Shown piece after piece: positions 37,757 to 47,752 of a DNA stretch of 64,000 nucleotides. This stretch comes from Bacteroidota bacterium. Its GTDB lineage: Bacteria; Bacteroidota; Bacteroidia; Bacteroidales; Cfx3-03. The stretch is taken from positions 2,826,884-2,890,883 of the forward strand of contig JACAUB010000001.1 of NCBI GenBank assembly GCA_013390605.1. Reading direction: 5' to 3'. The translations under genes and the position numbers were made by a program. The notes beneath the pieces were generated by a model. It worked only from the letters and a program-made list of their open reading frames with translations. It ran no database searches and was not told where the DNA came from. Every line of letters starts with the position of its first letter. The stretch's first letter is position 1.

Positions 37757-40700
37757 GGTTTATTTGTTTGTGAAAAGATTTGTTGCATTTTACGTGTAAA
37801 AGATAACCGTTTATCAGGCGTAGAGATAATGAACTGATAGGGTGCTTCATTGTTTTTAACCGCCAGGGTTCGTTTGTCATCTCGTATCCCCGTCAGTATG
37901 GTATTGAACTCTTCGTTAGAAGAGATGGCTTGCAAGGCTCCTGATGAATAATTAAAATAATACCAATTTCCTTTGGCAAGCTCAAAATAGATGTTTAATA
38001 TATCACCTGATCGACGGCGACTTATTTCAATATAACCGTTAACATATTTATTTACAGGATATTTACCAAGACTAAAGATGCCTATTGGTCCTTTTCCTAT
38101 AAATGATCGTGAATCAGCATTCCATTGAAGCTTAACATCGGTAAGCAACATGGTTTTATTCAATTTCTCAGACGATTTCTTTGAGGTACCAAAAAGGCTG
38201 ATATCTTCTGCGATTTTCCGAAAGTCGCTTTCACCCAACGTTAATTTGAGCGCTTTGTTCACTACGTCACCATTTAAATTAATCCCCTTAAGGTTGGCGA
38301 GTTGAAGTTCATCTTTAAACTTTTCTAAAGCAGCATCTGAAAAGAAAAAGACAAGAGCCGTAATTACATTCATTTTTAATGAATCAGGTATAATGGAATA
38401 GGTAGTATTTCCTATTAACTCCATATTAACCCTACCAAAGTCGACTCCTGTATTCACTTTTCCAGTGGCAGTTACAACACAACGACGATTATCGAGAATA
38501 AGCTTATCGGCAGTACTATTTTTTGTTTCAGTCTCTTCTGTTGAAAGCACATAGCTCTGCTCTTTTGTGTTATAATGTATAAAACCGGTAATAGGTGTCA
38601 TAGCCAGATCACTATAAGCGGCAGGTGCTGCAAAGAAGGGAGCATAGATTAGATTCTCAGTAATAGAGAAAGCGATCGATGCCATTAATTTACTGTTAGT
38701 CATATCACGCGGATCAGCACTGATAGGCAATACAACATTCATTGGATCTACCTCAGCCTTAAACCTGGTCCACTGGGGCTCATTTTTAGTCAAACAAGTA
38801 GAGTGGATCTTGAAACCACCTTTAAAAGATAAAAATTTAGAGGAGGCTTTCAAATCTACATCGCCCATAAACCCAAATGCCGGATTAAGTTTAAACTGAG
38901 CGGAGTCGCTGATAGTAGCATGCGCATAAGTCTGCCCGGTAGTGTCAACACCAATATTTGAGAAACGGATTTGTTGAGATTGTCCGGACTCGTCTGCATA
39001 ATCATAGATACCCGACGCATAGTAGCTCCGGGAATTTTGAACAGTGACCTTCGCTCCATAGATGGTGTGCGATTTGTTCTGTCTGTTCGCTATGATTGTT
39101 GCATCGTCGAATGCTTTCATTGAACCATTTTTCAAAATAGTAACCTGACCGTTAGTTGGAAAAAGTGCAGCATCGGCCACCTTGAGAATTTTAACATCTT
39201 CAGCATAAAGAATATTTTCTTTCAAGTCGTACGTAGCTTGTAAAGAAGAGAACCGTAATGGATCTTTACCAGGCAGTGTAGAAACAAATTCTGAACTGCT
39301 TAAATCGATATCGATTAACTCTTTCTTACTTAGTTTGTTAAAATTTTGAATTCGTTGTGCTATATTGTTCTGCAATATCACTTTAGATTGGTCCATCGTC
39401 CATGTAAACTGATTCATAGAACCAATATACTGATTAACCGGAAACTCAATTTTAGCACCTTTCCCACTCGTTGCAAAGTTGGCTAAATTTTTTGAAAAAT
39501 CAACATCCGATCTTGCAACTGTTGTTTTTAATACAATTCCACTTCCATCAGAAGCATTCAACTTAAAGCTGGTAGTATCACTCATAAAACCTTTTTGCCT
39601 GAAAGCATAGAGTTTAGAAACCATATCGGCTTGATCGAATGTAAGATGACCTTTCCCCACCAGTGCTTTTGAAGACAGTGTTAATAAACCAGTCAAAAGT
39701 ACTTTATTATTCATTATGTTGAACGGTTTATCTTTTGCATTAGTAATATACATGATATCACTTGCCGGCAACCACCGCTGATAGGCACCTTCGGCTTTTA
39801 CAGAAGGGTAGACAACGGGTTGAGCTTGCTCGGTTATCAAAAACTTACGGGTAGGTGCTGTTAGTGAATCAGGATAGAAGATGTAGTTATTTGATTCACT
39901 TTCGGATGCATAAGCTGAAAGACGGCCATCACCACGAAGACCATTATTACTTAAACTGATTTTATCGTAAAACTTTCCTTTTCCGGTATAAACAGGAATA
40001 CCGGCTTCAGAAACTTTTTTAATAAATCCGAGAGAGTAATCTTTCTGTACCTTGATCGGCTCTTCAATTTTAGCGAAGAGATCGCCGGCAGTAAGTGTTC
40101 CGTTGAACGATAGCCCATCTGTAGAGAAACTATTTAAGCTGTCGAGTACAAATGGCTTTACCGTATAAAAGAACTTACTTTTAGGATATGCGCCATTTAA
40201 AATATCTTTACGGTCATAGTAGACAAAGGCATCCGTCTTTGAGTTAAAGACCGGATATTGAAGATTTTTCTTTAATCCTGATTTATTATCAGCTTTATCA
40301 ATCAATAGATCCCCACTTAGCTTATCAACAGAACTCTTAACGGCAACCAGTGGATGGTTTCCATTTGCATCACGTTCGAAACGCTTTACTGCAAAAGTCA
40401 TAGAGTCGATGGTAGGCATATTTAGCTTAAACTTCTCATACTCAAAAGAACTCTTATTAGCATAGAAATCAAATAATCCGGCATGAACTCGCCCTGTAAA
40501 GACAAAGTCCAGACCCTTCTTTATCAGCACCTTACTATCTGAAGGATATATATGTACATTCTGAGCAGAACTAACCATTATATCAGAAACCCCATTAATG
40601 GTGAGATCACCGTTTTTCATATTCAGAAGCGCATTCGATATAGAGACTACTTTTGAGTTGAAACGAATCACATCATAATCTTTTTTGCCACTATGAGCAG

Positions 40701-42264
40701 CTAAAAAATCAGCAAGTCGGGGTTTTATAACAGCAATGTTTGTATCAGGATCAAAGAGAATGAAGCCATTAGTAGCCAGAATAGCCAACATAGCCCGGAC
40801 TTGTTCAATGGGCTTCTTTATCTGATCGGCCAACTCGTTTACAGTAAACTGTTCTACATGCATAGCCTGAGTATAGAAATAGACAACATTAATGGGATTA
40901 ACTTCATCTATTCCTTGCAAACGGTTATATTTTATAGCAGGATAAAAGCTCGATGATTCAAATGTAGCGAGACTCTCTTTTGTAAGACCTTTCGTCATCT
41001 CAAAACGAATGATGTTATCACCAAGCTTAAGATGCATAGCTTCTACCTGTATATCAATCTTGTGATAAGAATCAAAGAAAGGGCCTGAGGGGAGGCCATC
41101 TTCGGTTTTAGAAAATGCTACTTCTTTCGTTGCATGCGTATAAAGCATCTGTACACTACCATTGTAGATAGAATCACTATCGTAATAAACAGTTACTGCT
41201 GCACGTGAAGAGAGTAACCGATCGGACCGAATAAAAAATGTTTTGGAAGTTACTGTAGCAAAAGGCTTTCCGGAATTAAGAAATACTAACCTGGCTCCAT
41301 GTGTTTCCGAACCATTTCCGATAAAGCGGTTACCTTCAAGCATGAACCCGCCTTCATAGTTGATATTCTCGAATATCTTATCTAAAAAAAGTTTTTTATC
41401 GAATGAATCGAACTTAGGAAATACAGCACGATCGGGCGTTACATTTGTGGCCTGAACCATCTCTTCAAACCGACCTTCAAGCGGTGCCTTAAAATATTTC
41501 TTATCGATCAATTTAACTGAATCGGCTTTATACGTAGAAAACCTCAAATTCAGCCTATAATTATTCAAGATTGTATAAACCTCGTTATGTGTAAATCCGG
41601 CGCGATCCCAATATACTGTTCCGCCTTTTCCTTTCCAGTGATCAAAAGAAGGATAATATCTCCCGGAGGTCTGTAAAATCTCAGTGCTATCGCGATTGCC
41701 CTTACAAACCAGATCAACTGATTTAAAGACTGCATATGGAACGCTATCGGCTTCGAAAATAAAAGATCCTTTACGAACGGTCCATTGCGTATTGACCGAT
41801 TTATAAATGATGTTAGTAGTAAATAACCGGGCAGTAGCATCAATAACCTGCATCAATTGTCGCGACTTCTTATCATTCGCAATCAATTGCAATCCATTCA
41901 ACCAATTAGTAATACTACTTTGCGGTTGATTACTCTTAAGAAAGACATCAAGGGTATTAAAAAGAGAGGTGAAATTTGGAGTAGGGCGCATGCGCATCTG
42001 CAACATGTAATTGGCAATCTTATATATTTGTTGACGATTTACCGGGCGTAACCGTTTGTCGGTTAGAACTGTTTGAATAAACAACTCAAACTTTTGCAGC
42101 CCCTCTTTCTCAAACGAAGAGGAGCTATATTGAACCAGTTCGGCTGTAAACTTCACCGAATCGGGAGTAAAATTCTTTACGATTTGTGCTTTAACACCCA
42201 AAGAGAAAAGCACAAACAAAACAGATAAAAATTGTGCAGTAAAATGTAACAAACGCTTCATCAT
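37753..42264 (-). CDS. Very large secreted protein of unknown function
   Basis: About 1503 residues from the ATG pair at 42259-42264, which gives a proper signal peptide (MMKRLLHFTAQFLSVLFVL, ending VKAQ); the longer reading needs a TTG at 42310-42312. The protein is rich in beta-strand patterns over its length and has no membrane barrel signature I can confirm. A segment about 460-515 residues in (NELADQIKKPIEQVRAMLAI, LATNGFILFD) looks like a winged helix, odd in an exported protein. Some stretches (ILYAEDVKILKVADAALFPT; GQVTILKNGSMKAFDD) recall LptA/OstA-like beta-taco repeats. It lies between prmA and plsY, coupled to plsY; an envelope role is plausible. I know no functional assignment. 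Confidence 0.8.
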   Translation of the reverse strand: MMKRLLHFTAQFLSVLFVLFSLGVKAQIVKNFTPDSVKFTAELVQYSSSSFEKEGLQKFELFIQTVLTDKRLRPVNRQQIYKIANYMLQMRMRPTPNFTSLFNTLDVFLKSNQPQSSITNWLNGLQLIANDKKSRQLMQVIDATARLFTTNIIYKSVNTQWTVRKGSFIFEADSVPYAVFKSVDLVCKGNRDSTEILQTSGRYYPSFDHWKGKGGTVYWDRAGFTHNEVYTILNNYRLNLRFSTYKADSVKLIDKKYFKAPLEGRFEEMVQATNVTPDRAVFPKFDSFDKKLFLDKIFENINYEGGFMLEGNRFIGNGSETHGARLVFLNSGKPFATVTSKTFFIRSDRLLSSRAAVTVYYDSDSIYNGSVQMLYTHATKEVAFSKTEDGLPSGPFFDSYHKIDIQVEAMHLKLGDNIIRFEMTKGLTKESLATFESSSFYPAIKYNRLQGIDEVNPINVVYFYTQAMHVEQFTVNELADQIKKPIEQVRAMLAILATNGFILFDPDTNIAVIKPRLADFLAAHSGKKDYDVIRFNSKVVSISNALLNMKNGDLTINGVSDIMVSSAQNVHIYPSDSKVLIKKGLDFVFTGRVHAGLFDFYANKSSFEYEKFKLNMPTIDSMTFAVKRFERDANGNHPLVAVKSSVDKLSGDLLIDKADNKSGLKKNLQYPVFNSKTDAFVYYDRKDILNGAYPKSKFFYTVKPFVLDSLNSFSTDGLSFNGTLTAGDLFAKIEEPIKVQKDYSLGFIKKVSEAGIPVYTGKGKFYDKISLSNNGLRGDGRLSAYASESESNNYIFYPDSLTAPTRKFLITEQAQPVVYPSVKAEGAYQRWLPASDIMYITNAKDKPFNIMNNKVLLTGLLTLSSKALVGKGHLTFDQADMVSKLYAFRQKGFMSDTTSFKLNASDGSGIVLKTTVARSDVDFSKNLANFATSGKGAKIEFPVNQYIGSMNQFTWTMDQSKVILQNNIAQRIQNFNKLSKKELIDIDLSSSEFVSTLPGKDPLRFSSLQATYDLKENILYAEDVKILKVADAALFPTNGQVTILKNGSMKAFDDATIIANRQNKSHTIYGAKVTVQNSRSYYASGIYDYADESGQSQQIRFSNIGVDTTGQTYAHATISDSAQFKLNPAFGFMGDVDLKASSKFLSFKGGFKIHSTCLTKNEPQWTRFKAEVDPMNVVLPISADPRDMTNSKLMASIAFSITENLIYAPFFAAPAAYSDLAMTPITGFIHYNTKEQSYVLSTEETETKNSTADKLILDNRRCVVTATGKVNTGVDFGRVNMELIGNTTYSIIPDSLKMNVITALVFFFSDAALEKFKDELQLANLKGINLNGDVVNKALKLTLGESDFRKIAEDISLFGTSKKSSEKLNKTMLLTDVKLQWNADSRSFIGKGPIGIFSLGKYPVNKYVNGYIEISRRRSGDILNIYFELAKGNWYYFNYSSGALQAISSNEEFNTILTGIRDDKRTLAVKNNEAPYQFIISTPDKRLSFTRKMQQIFSQTNKP

Positions 42265-42289
42265 AGCAACAATTTTCAAGAAGTTTGAT

Positions 42290-43117
42290 TTAACGTGTAA
42301 AGACCGCAGCAACCCAATTGTTGTGCGAAAGATGCTTTACATAACGCATTCCAAGACGAGCTGCTTCAGCAGTTATTGCAGGCAAATCGGCTTCGTAAAA
42401 ACCACTCATAAATAACTTGCTATTCTCTTCGAGTGCATCACGGTAACAATGCATATCGTTTAGAAGGATATTCCGATTAATATTAGCAAGGATAAGTTGA
42501 TACGTTTTTCCTTTAATCGTCTCAGCATTACCTAACAAAACATTTTCAACAGGCACGTTATTACGTTGAAGGTTTTCTACAGCATTTTCGTAAGCCCACT
42601 GATCGTTATCAATAGCCGTAACCTCTTTTGCCCCCTTCATCCAGGCTAGAATTGCCAGAACACCGGTTCCACTTCCCATATCTAACATGGTCAATCCCTT
42701 CACATCCTCATCCAGTAGTAGTTCTATCATCTGAGAAGTGGTTTCATGATGAGCGGTACCAAACGACATCTTTGGTTCAATGACAATATCGAATTCGGCA
42801 GTAATGTCCTTTTCATGAAAAGGAGCCCTAACCATGCAACGATTTGCAATCAGAACACACGGATAGTTACTCTCCCATTCTGCATTCCAGTTTGTCTCAG
42901 CAATGAGCGTAATTTTATGAGGGATCGTTTTAAAGAGATCTTCAGAGAAGATATTCTTGACAGCCTGTTCATCAAACAGACTCTTCTGGATATAGCCAAG
43001 TAGCCCCTCTTCGCTCTCTACAAAACTCTCACAACCGATCTCATCCAGACGTGCCATGAGAAGTTCCTGCATCCCTTCATCAGGAGGAAGGGTGCAGGAA
43101 ATTTCGATATATTCCAT
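42290..43117 (-). CDS. prmA: Ribosomal protein L11 methyltransferase
   Basis: A 275-residue SAM-dependent methyltransferase that trimethylates ribosomal protein L11. The SAM-binding motif is LTMLDMGSGTGVLAILAWMK followed by AIDNDQWAYENAVENLQRN and LILANINRNIL, the PrmA signature. The N-terminal domain (about 1-90) is the substrate-recognition part. It lies 9 bases behind tpiA on the same strand. Confidence 0.94.
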   Translation of the reverse strand: MEYIEISCTLPPDEGMQELLMARLDEIGCESFVESEEGLLGYIQKSLFDEQAVKNIFSEDLFKTIPHKITLIAETNWNAEWESNYPCVLIANRCMVRAPFHEKDITAEFDIVIEPKMSFGTAHHETTSQMIELLLDEDVKGLTMLDMGSGTGVLAILAWMKGAKEVTAIDNDQWAYENAVENLQRNNVPVENVLLGNAETIKGKTYQLILANINRNILLNDMHCYRDALEENSKLFMSGFYEADLPAITAEAARLGMRYVKHLSHNNWVAAVFTR

Positions 43118-43126
43118 TATCGGAAA

Positions 43127-43885
43127 TTAGAAACTTTTAATAATCGTAACAAAATCAGCAGCTACCAAAGAGGCACCACCAATCAATCCACCATCGATAT
43201 CAGGGTTGGCAAAAAGTTCTTTTGCATTTTTTGCATTACAGCTTCCACCATAAAGAATAGAAGTCTCTTCAGCAACAGCAATACCATATTTTGCAGCAAT
43301 AACGCCACGGATAAATTCATGCATTTCTTGAGCCTGTTGAGGTGATGCAGTTACACCTGTACCGATAGCCCAGATAGGTTCGTAAGCAATAACCACTTCA
43401 GAAAACTGCTCTTCAGTTAATGTAAAAAGTGCATTTTCGATCTGACTCTTCACTACATCGAAATGAACCCCAGCTTCGCGTTGTGCAAGTGCTTCGCCAC
43501 AACAAAAGATCGGTTTAATTACATTTTCTAATGCTGTTTTAACTTTAGCTGCAAGAATTTCATCAGTCTCATTAAAATACTGACGACGTTCTGAATGGCC
43601 TAAGATACAATATTGCACATCCATCGACTGCAACATAGTTGCCGAGATCTCTCCTGTGTAAGCACCCGAAGTGAACTGACTCATATTCTGAGCGCCAATA
43701 CTAATCGAAGTTTCGCGAGCCAGATCAACAGCCATTTCTAAATAAACTGAAGGAGGGCAGATAACAACATTTGCAAGACGGCTATCCAATCCATCTAATT
43801 CTTCAAGAATATCACAAATAAGTGCTTCTGCTTGTTCAAAACTCTTATTCATCTTCCAGTTACCGGCAACAATCTTTTTTCTCAT
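43127..43885 (-). CDS. tpiA: Triosephosphate isomerase
   Basis: A 252-residue glycolytic isomerase. Active-site segments: GNWKMNKS (Asn, Lys), CILGHSERRQYF (His), VIAYEPIWAIGTG (Glu), and the phosphate-binding YGGSCNAKNAKEL and DGGLIGGASL. Full length for the family. It is flanked by prmA and the permease gene in one direction. Confidence 0.98.
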   Translation of the reverse strand: MRKKIVAGNWKMNKSFEQAEALICDILEELDGLDSRLANVVICPPSVYLEMAVDLARETSISIGAQNMSQFTSGAYTGEISATMLQSMDVQYCILGHSERRQYFNETDEILAAKVKTALENVIKPIFCCGEALAQREAGVHFDVVKSQIENALFTLTEEQFSEVVIAYEPIWAIGTGVTASPQQAQEMHEFIRGVIAAKYGIAVAEETSILYGGSCNAKNAKELFANPDIDGGLIGGASLVAADFVTIIKSF

Positions 43886-43927
43886 AATAGAAATTGTTAA
43901 ACGTTATTAATTGTGTGTAATTTGTCC

Positions 43928-45007
43928 TTAATTATACCGTACCCGTGGGTCGAGCAATCCATAAACAACATCTGCAAAGATATTGATGATTACTAACATA
44001 ACCGACACGGTTAATACGGCTCCCATTACAACGGGAAAGTCATACTTCTCGAGAGCATCAACAATGACTACCCCCATTCCTTTCCAGTCAAAAACATATT
44101 CAACAAACACTGCTCCTGCCATTAAACTGGCAAACCAACCGGTTACAGCTGTAACCACAGGATTCAATGCATTTTTCAAGGCATGCCTTGTAACAATAGT
44201 AATCTTACTCAATCCTTTTGCCTTTGCAGTACGAATGAAATCTTGCGACATCACTTCGAGCAAAGAGTTCCTTGTTAACTCGGCAACGATACCCAATGGT
44301 CTAATACCCAATGTAAAAGCAGGCAAAATCAAGTTTTTCAAATCAAGATACTCGCCCCGGCCAAGGTCATCAACCGAATAAAGACTACCGAACATACTTA
44401 ATCCTGTATAATCAGCCAAAAGGAAAGCAAATATCCAGGCAAAAAGTATGGCAGCAAAGAAAGAAGGTAGCGACATTCCCAATACAGAAAAGAACAATGA
44501 GAGATGATCAAACAATGTTCCTTTTTTCATTGCAGCAAAGATACCAATCACAACACCTAAAATCATAGCAAAAACGATAGAAACTAATGCTAATAAAAAA
44601 GTATTAGGCAATGCTTCCGAAATTATTTGCGTAACCTTACGTTTGCTCTGATATGATCTACGAAGATATGGTTTTTTGAGAACCAGAACACCATTTCCTG
44701 ATTTTATCAATGAAACCGGGTGCCCGTATTTCAAGGAATCAAGATACCAATAACTCTCTTTATCAAACTTATTATGCCATGATAATGGAGATAAATCGTT
44801 CAAAAAATTAAGGTATTGTGTCATTAAAGGCTTATCACGACCCAGATCTTTATTGATAGCCTCAACGGTAGCTATATCAGCTCTTTGCCCCAACATCATT
44901 CGGGCGGGATCACCCGGAAGTACATTAAAGAGTACAAACACCAGCGTGATCACTCCAAAGAGCACCAATAAACCATATAAAATCCGTTTAACGATAAAGC
45001 TATACAT
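43928..45007 (-). CDS. ABC-type peptide/oligosaccharide permease, DppB/OppB family
   Basis: A 359-residue inner-membrane permease. The N-terminus (ILYGLLVLFGVITLVFVLF, NVLPGDPARMMLGQRAD) and the EAA loop (RTAKAKGLSKITIVTRHALK, NALNPVVTAVTGWFASLMAG) are typical of the DppB/OppB class, and the last segment, VDVVYGLLDPRVRY-like, is the family C-terminus. A longer periplasmic loop (about 75-130) is present between helices 1 and 2. The partner permease (DppC), ATPases and binding protein are not in the window, so it must work with components encoded elsewhere. Confidence 0.9.
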   Translation of the reverse strand: MYSFIVKRILYGLLVLFGVITLVFVLFNVLPGDPARMMLGQRADIATVEAINKDLGRDKPLMTQYLNFLNDLSPLSWHNKFDKESYWYLDSLKYGHPVSLIKSGNGVLVLKKPYLRRSYQSKRKVTQIISEALPNTFLLALVSIVFAMILGVVIGIFAAMKKGTLFDHLSLFFSVLGMSLPSFFAAILFAWIFAFLLADYTGLSMFGSLYSVDDLGRGEYLDLKNLILPAFTLGIRPLGIVAELTRNSLLEVMSQDFIRTAKAKGLSKITIVTRHALKNALNPVVTAVTGWFASLMAGAVFVEYVFDWKGMGVVIVDALEKYDFPVVMGAVLTVSVMLVIINIFADVVYGLLDPRVRYN

Positions 45008-45025
45008 CAGTCCGAAAGAGAATAT

Positions 45026-46141
45026 TTAATGTTTAACGGGCTGTTGCTGAAGAAGCGTGTTAAGTAATTCAATAGTTGGCAATTTATATGCAGACCATTT
45101 TCTTAAAATGACACCATTTTTAATCAAAACCAAGCCCGGATTTGCACGTACCAACATTTTTAGCTGGACATCATCAGCATTGTAAAAATCGAAACTCATA
45201 GGAACCGGCGTGGAAACAAAATTATTGGTACGCCCCAGAGAGGCGGTTAACATAGCAGTATTGATTTTAGCGGCAACTACTTTATTTCCAAAGACAATAG
45301 TTTTTGCCAAAGCCTTGACATTCGTTTTATCCAGATTATAGCTTACAATCAATAATGTACCTTTTTCATTACCTAAAACCTCACGCGTAACATCACTTCC
45401 AACCACATTCTGAATATAGAGAGGAACATCCGTTGTAGGTTTTTCAACACGTTGACTTACAAAGTCCCATTGCGACATCCACACAGCATCCTTCCATGGA
45501 AAATTTGGAGAGATATACTCTTTAACTTCACCCGTTTTTTTGTTTTTGTACTTTAAAAATACCTTAGGAGTAGGTGCTACTTCTGAAATAAGTCGACTAC
45601 CTGTTTTGAAAGGAAGAAAATCAATGACAGGCAACATAGCGTATGAATAAACACAGAAAGCAGCAAAGACGGTAATTAGAATGGCTGTAACCCGAACTTC
45701 ATTTTTAGGAAGAAAACATGGAACTGATCGTCGTCTCCTAAAAAAGATGATTCCGGTTAATCCCATTAGAACAAGATTCTTATAAAATGTTTGCCAATTG
45801 GTTAATTTTAAAGCATCGCCAAAACATCCACATTCAGCTACTCCATTTGTTAAAGCATCAACAAGGGTAACACCCGTAAAAAATGTCATAATACCCAATA
45901 ATACCCAAGAGGTTATCTTCATTCTGACACTAAAAAGCAGCGCCAACCCAATGGCAAACTCTACCACACAAAGTAGAATAGCAAAGAACAAAGCTGCAGG
46001 TAGCAGAAAGTTGAGATGCCATACGTGAAAATAATCTTCAAAACGATAAGATGTTCCAAGAGGGTCTACCCCTTTAACGAATGCTGAAAAAATGAAAACA
46101 AGGCCTGTTATGACCCTACAGATATTGGCAATTTTTCTCAT
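45026..46141 (-). CDS. DoxX/MauE-like membrane protein (BT_3928-type)
   Basis: A 371-residue protein with four or five membrane helices in the first about 150 residues (ICRVITGLVFIFSAFVKGVD, FAIGLALLFSVRMKITSWVL), of the DoxX/MauE kind, with VAECGCFGDALKLTNWQTF, the cysteine motif of MauE-like proteins that suggests thiol redox chemistry. The soluble C-terminal half has a thioredoxin-fold look but no CxxC. Bacteroidota carry it next to tpiA and folP genes. Its start overlaps the DUF1599 stop by 4 bases. Function unknown. Confidence 0.85.
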   Translation of the reverse strand: MRKIANICRVITGLVFIFSAFVKGVDPLGTSYRFEDYFHVWHLNFLLPAALFFAILLCVVEFAIGLALLFSVRMKITSWVLLGIMTFFTGVTLVDALTNGVAECGCFGDALKLTNWQTFYKNLVLMGLTGIIFFRRRRSVPCFLPKNEVRVTAILITVFAAFCVYSYAMLPVIDFLPFKTGSRLISEVAPTPKVFLKYKNKKTGEVKEYISPNFPWKDAVWMSQWDFVSQRVEKPTTDVPLYIQNVVGSDVTREVLGNEKGTLLIVSYNLDKTNVKALAKTIVFGNKVVAAKINTAMLTASLGRTNNFVSTPVPMSFDFYNADDVQLKMLVRANPGLVLIKNGVILRKWSAYKLPTIELLNTLLQQQPVKH

Positions 46142-46698
46142 TGTATGGTTAGATTTTTTTGTTCTTCAAGCAGAATTAATGCAAAAATGGCATAATTGAT
46201 CATGTCGAAATAGTTGGCATCAATACCTTCAGAGATAATTGTTTTACCTTCATTATCTTCTATCTGCTTCACTCTGAGTAGTTTCATCAAAATAATATCA
46301 GTAATAGAAGCTATCCGCATATTACGCCATGCCTCACCATAATCGTGGTTCTTACATTCCATCAGGCTTTTCGCCTCATTCAGATATTTTGTGTAAAGCG
46401 TTTCTACCTCATCAGCAGGCATAGAGCTATTTGTTGAAGTCCCCAGTTGAAGTTGAACCAGAGCCATTACCGAGTAGTTGATAATTCCGATGAATTCGGC
46501 ACGGATATCTTCGTCAACTTTTTGAGAACCCAGCTCTTGAATACTTCGAATCCGGTTAGCTTTAATGTATATCTGATCGGTTAATGATGCAGGCCGTAGT
46601 ATGCGCCAGGCAGTACCATAGTCTAACATCTTTTTCATAAAAATTTCCTTGCAGGCGGCTGTTACAGCATCGAATTGTTTAGAAGTATTCGCAATCAT
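46138..46698 (-). CDS. DUF1599-family protein with internal duplication
   Basis: A 186-residue protein with two copies of one module: MLDYGTAWRILRPASLTDQI and HDYGEAWRNMRIASITDIIL, each followed by a helical stretch and an INYSVMALVQLQ or INYAIFALILLE ending. The modules recall the nucleotide-modification-associated domain. Proteins of this kind are widespread in Bacteroidota, next to folP. Biochemical role unknown. It is the first gene of the minus-strand series and divergent from folP, 62 bases away. Confidence 0.85.
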   Translation of the reverse strand: MIANTSKQFDAVTAACKEIFMKKMLDYGTAWRILRPASLTDQIYIKANRIRSIQELGSQKVDEDIRAEFIGIINYSVMALVQLQLGTSTNSSMPADEVETLYTKYLNEAKSLMECKNHDYGEAWRNMRIASITDIILMKLLRVKQIEDNEGKTIISEGIDANYFDMINYAIFALILLEEQKNLTIQ

Positions 46699-46760
46699 TG
46701 ATTTTATTAATTTAGCAATCTGAATTTCAGCCCTGAATTGGGCTGAAAAAATTTACAGAA

Positions 46761-47624
46761 ATGATGAGTAAAGATAGTACAAAAACCACCACTCCAACAC
46801 TCAAATGTGGGAACAAAGATATCAATTTAAGCCATAAAGTGGTAATGGCTATATTGAATATTACACCCGATTCGTTTTATGACGGAGGTAGAAACATGAC
46901 CGAGTCGAGTTGGTTAATGAAGGTGGAAGTTGCACTAAATGAAGGAGCTGAGATCATCGATATTGGTGCAATTTCAACTCGTCCGGGAGCCTTTGAGGTT
47001 GATGAAAAAGAAGAACTAACCCGGTTAATTCCTGCTATAAAAAGTATTGTAAAAAGATTTCCATCGTGTATAATTTCTGTTGACACTTATAGATCTTCTG
47101 TAGCTGAAGCTGTCATTTCGGAGGGGGCGTTGATGATTAATGATATTTCGGGAGGCACTTTTGATCCAATGATTTTTAATGTAGTTGCCAAAGAGAATAT
47201 TCCTTACATCGCAATGCATATATTAGGTACTCCACGGAATATGCAGGTAAATCCAACATACCGCGATGTTACCAAAGAGGTGATAGGATTTTTAGAACAG
47301 CAGACCTCCGAAGCGCTGAAAGCCGGCGTAGAACAAATAATTTGGGATCCTGGATTTGGATTTGGGAAAACAATTGAACATAACTACACATTGATGAATA
47401 ATCTTTTGTCATTCAAAAATTCAGGATATCCCCTATTGGTTGGCATTTCACGAAAATCAATGATCTATAAACTATTAAATACAAATCCCGCTGAAGCATT
47501 AAACGGAACTACAATTTTGAATACCATTGCATTACTAAATGGGGCAGATATTTTACGAGTACATGATGTAAAAGAAGCAGTAGAAGCAGTGAAGATTGTT
47601 TCGGAACTAAAAAAGACAACATAA
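46761..47624 (+). CDS. folP: Dihydropteroate synthase
   Basis: A 287-residue enzyme of folate synthesis that joins 4-aminobenzoate to hydroxymethyldihydropterin diphosphate. Conserved: VMAILNITPDSFYDGGR, GAEIIDIGAISTRPGA, INDISGGTFD, IWDPGFGFGKTIEHN and VGISRKSMIYK, covering the pterin and sulfonamide-binding loops. Start at the first ATG of a double ATG (46761 or 46764). It is divergent from the DUF1599 gene. Confidence 0.97.
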   Translation: MMSKDSTKTTTPTLKCGNKDINLSHKVVMAILNITPDSFYDGGRNMTESSWLMKVEVALNEGAEIIDIGAISTRPGAFEVDEKEELTRLIPAIKSIVKRFPSCIISVDTYRSSVAEAVISEGALMINDISGGTFDPMIFNVVAKENIPYIAMHILGTPRNMQVNPTYRDVTKEVIGFLEQQTSEALKAGVEQIIWDPGFGFGKTIEHNYTLMNNLLSFKNSGYPLLVGISRKSMIYKLLNTNPAEALNGTTILNTIALLNGADILRVHDVKEAVEAVKIVSELKKTT

Positions 47625-47752
47625 ACTATTAAAAAAAGACGTTAGGTCAATTTATTGTTTGTCCCGACTGGTCTTCTTCCCGAATAAGAACATAAATCAT
47701 TTCAAAATCAGTCCTATAATGAATCCCAAAGGCAGGAAATCTAGGCCTTTAC

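Noticed and set aside
37753..42264. LptD (outer-membrane LPS assembly) call for the giant protein
   Set aside because: LptA-like strands are suggestive, but the C-terminal barrel signature and typical LptD cysteines are not recognised, and the length is far greater.
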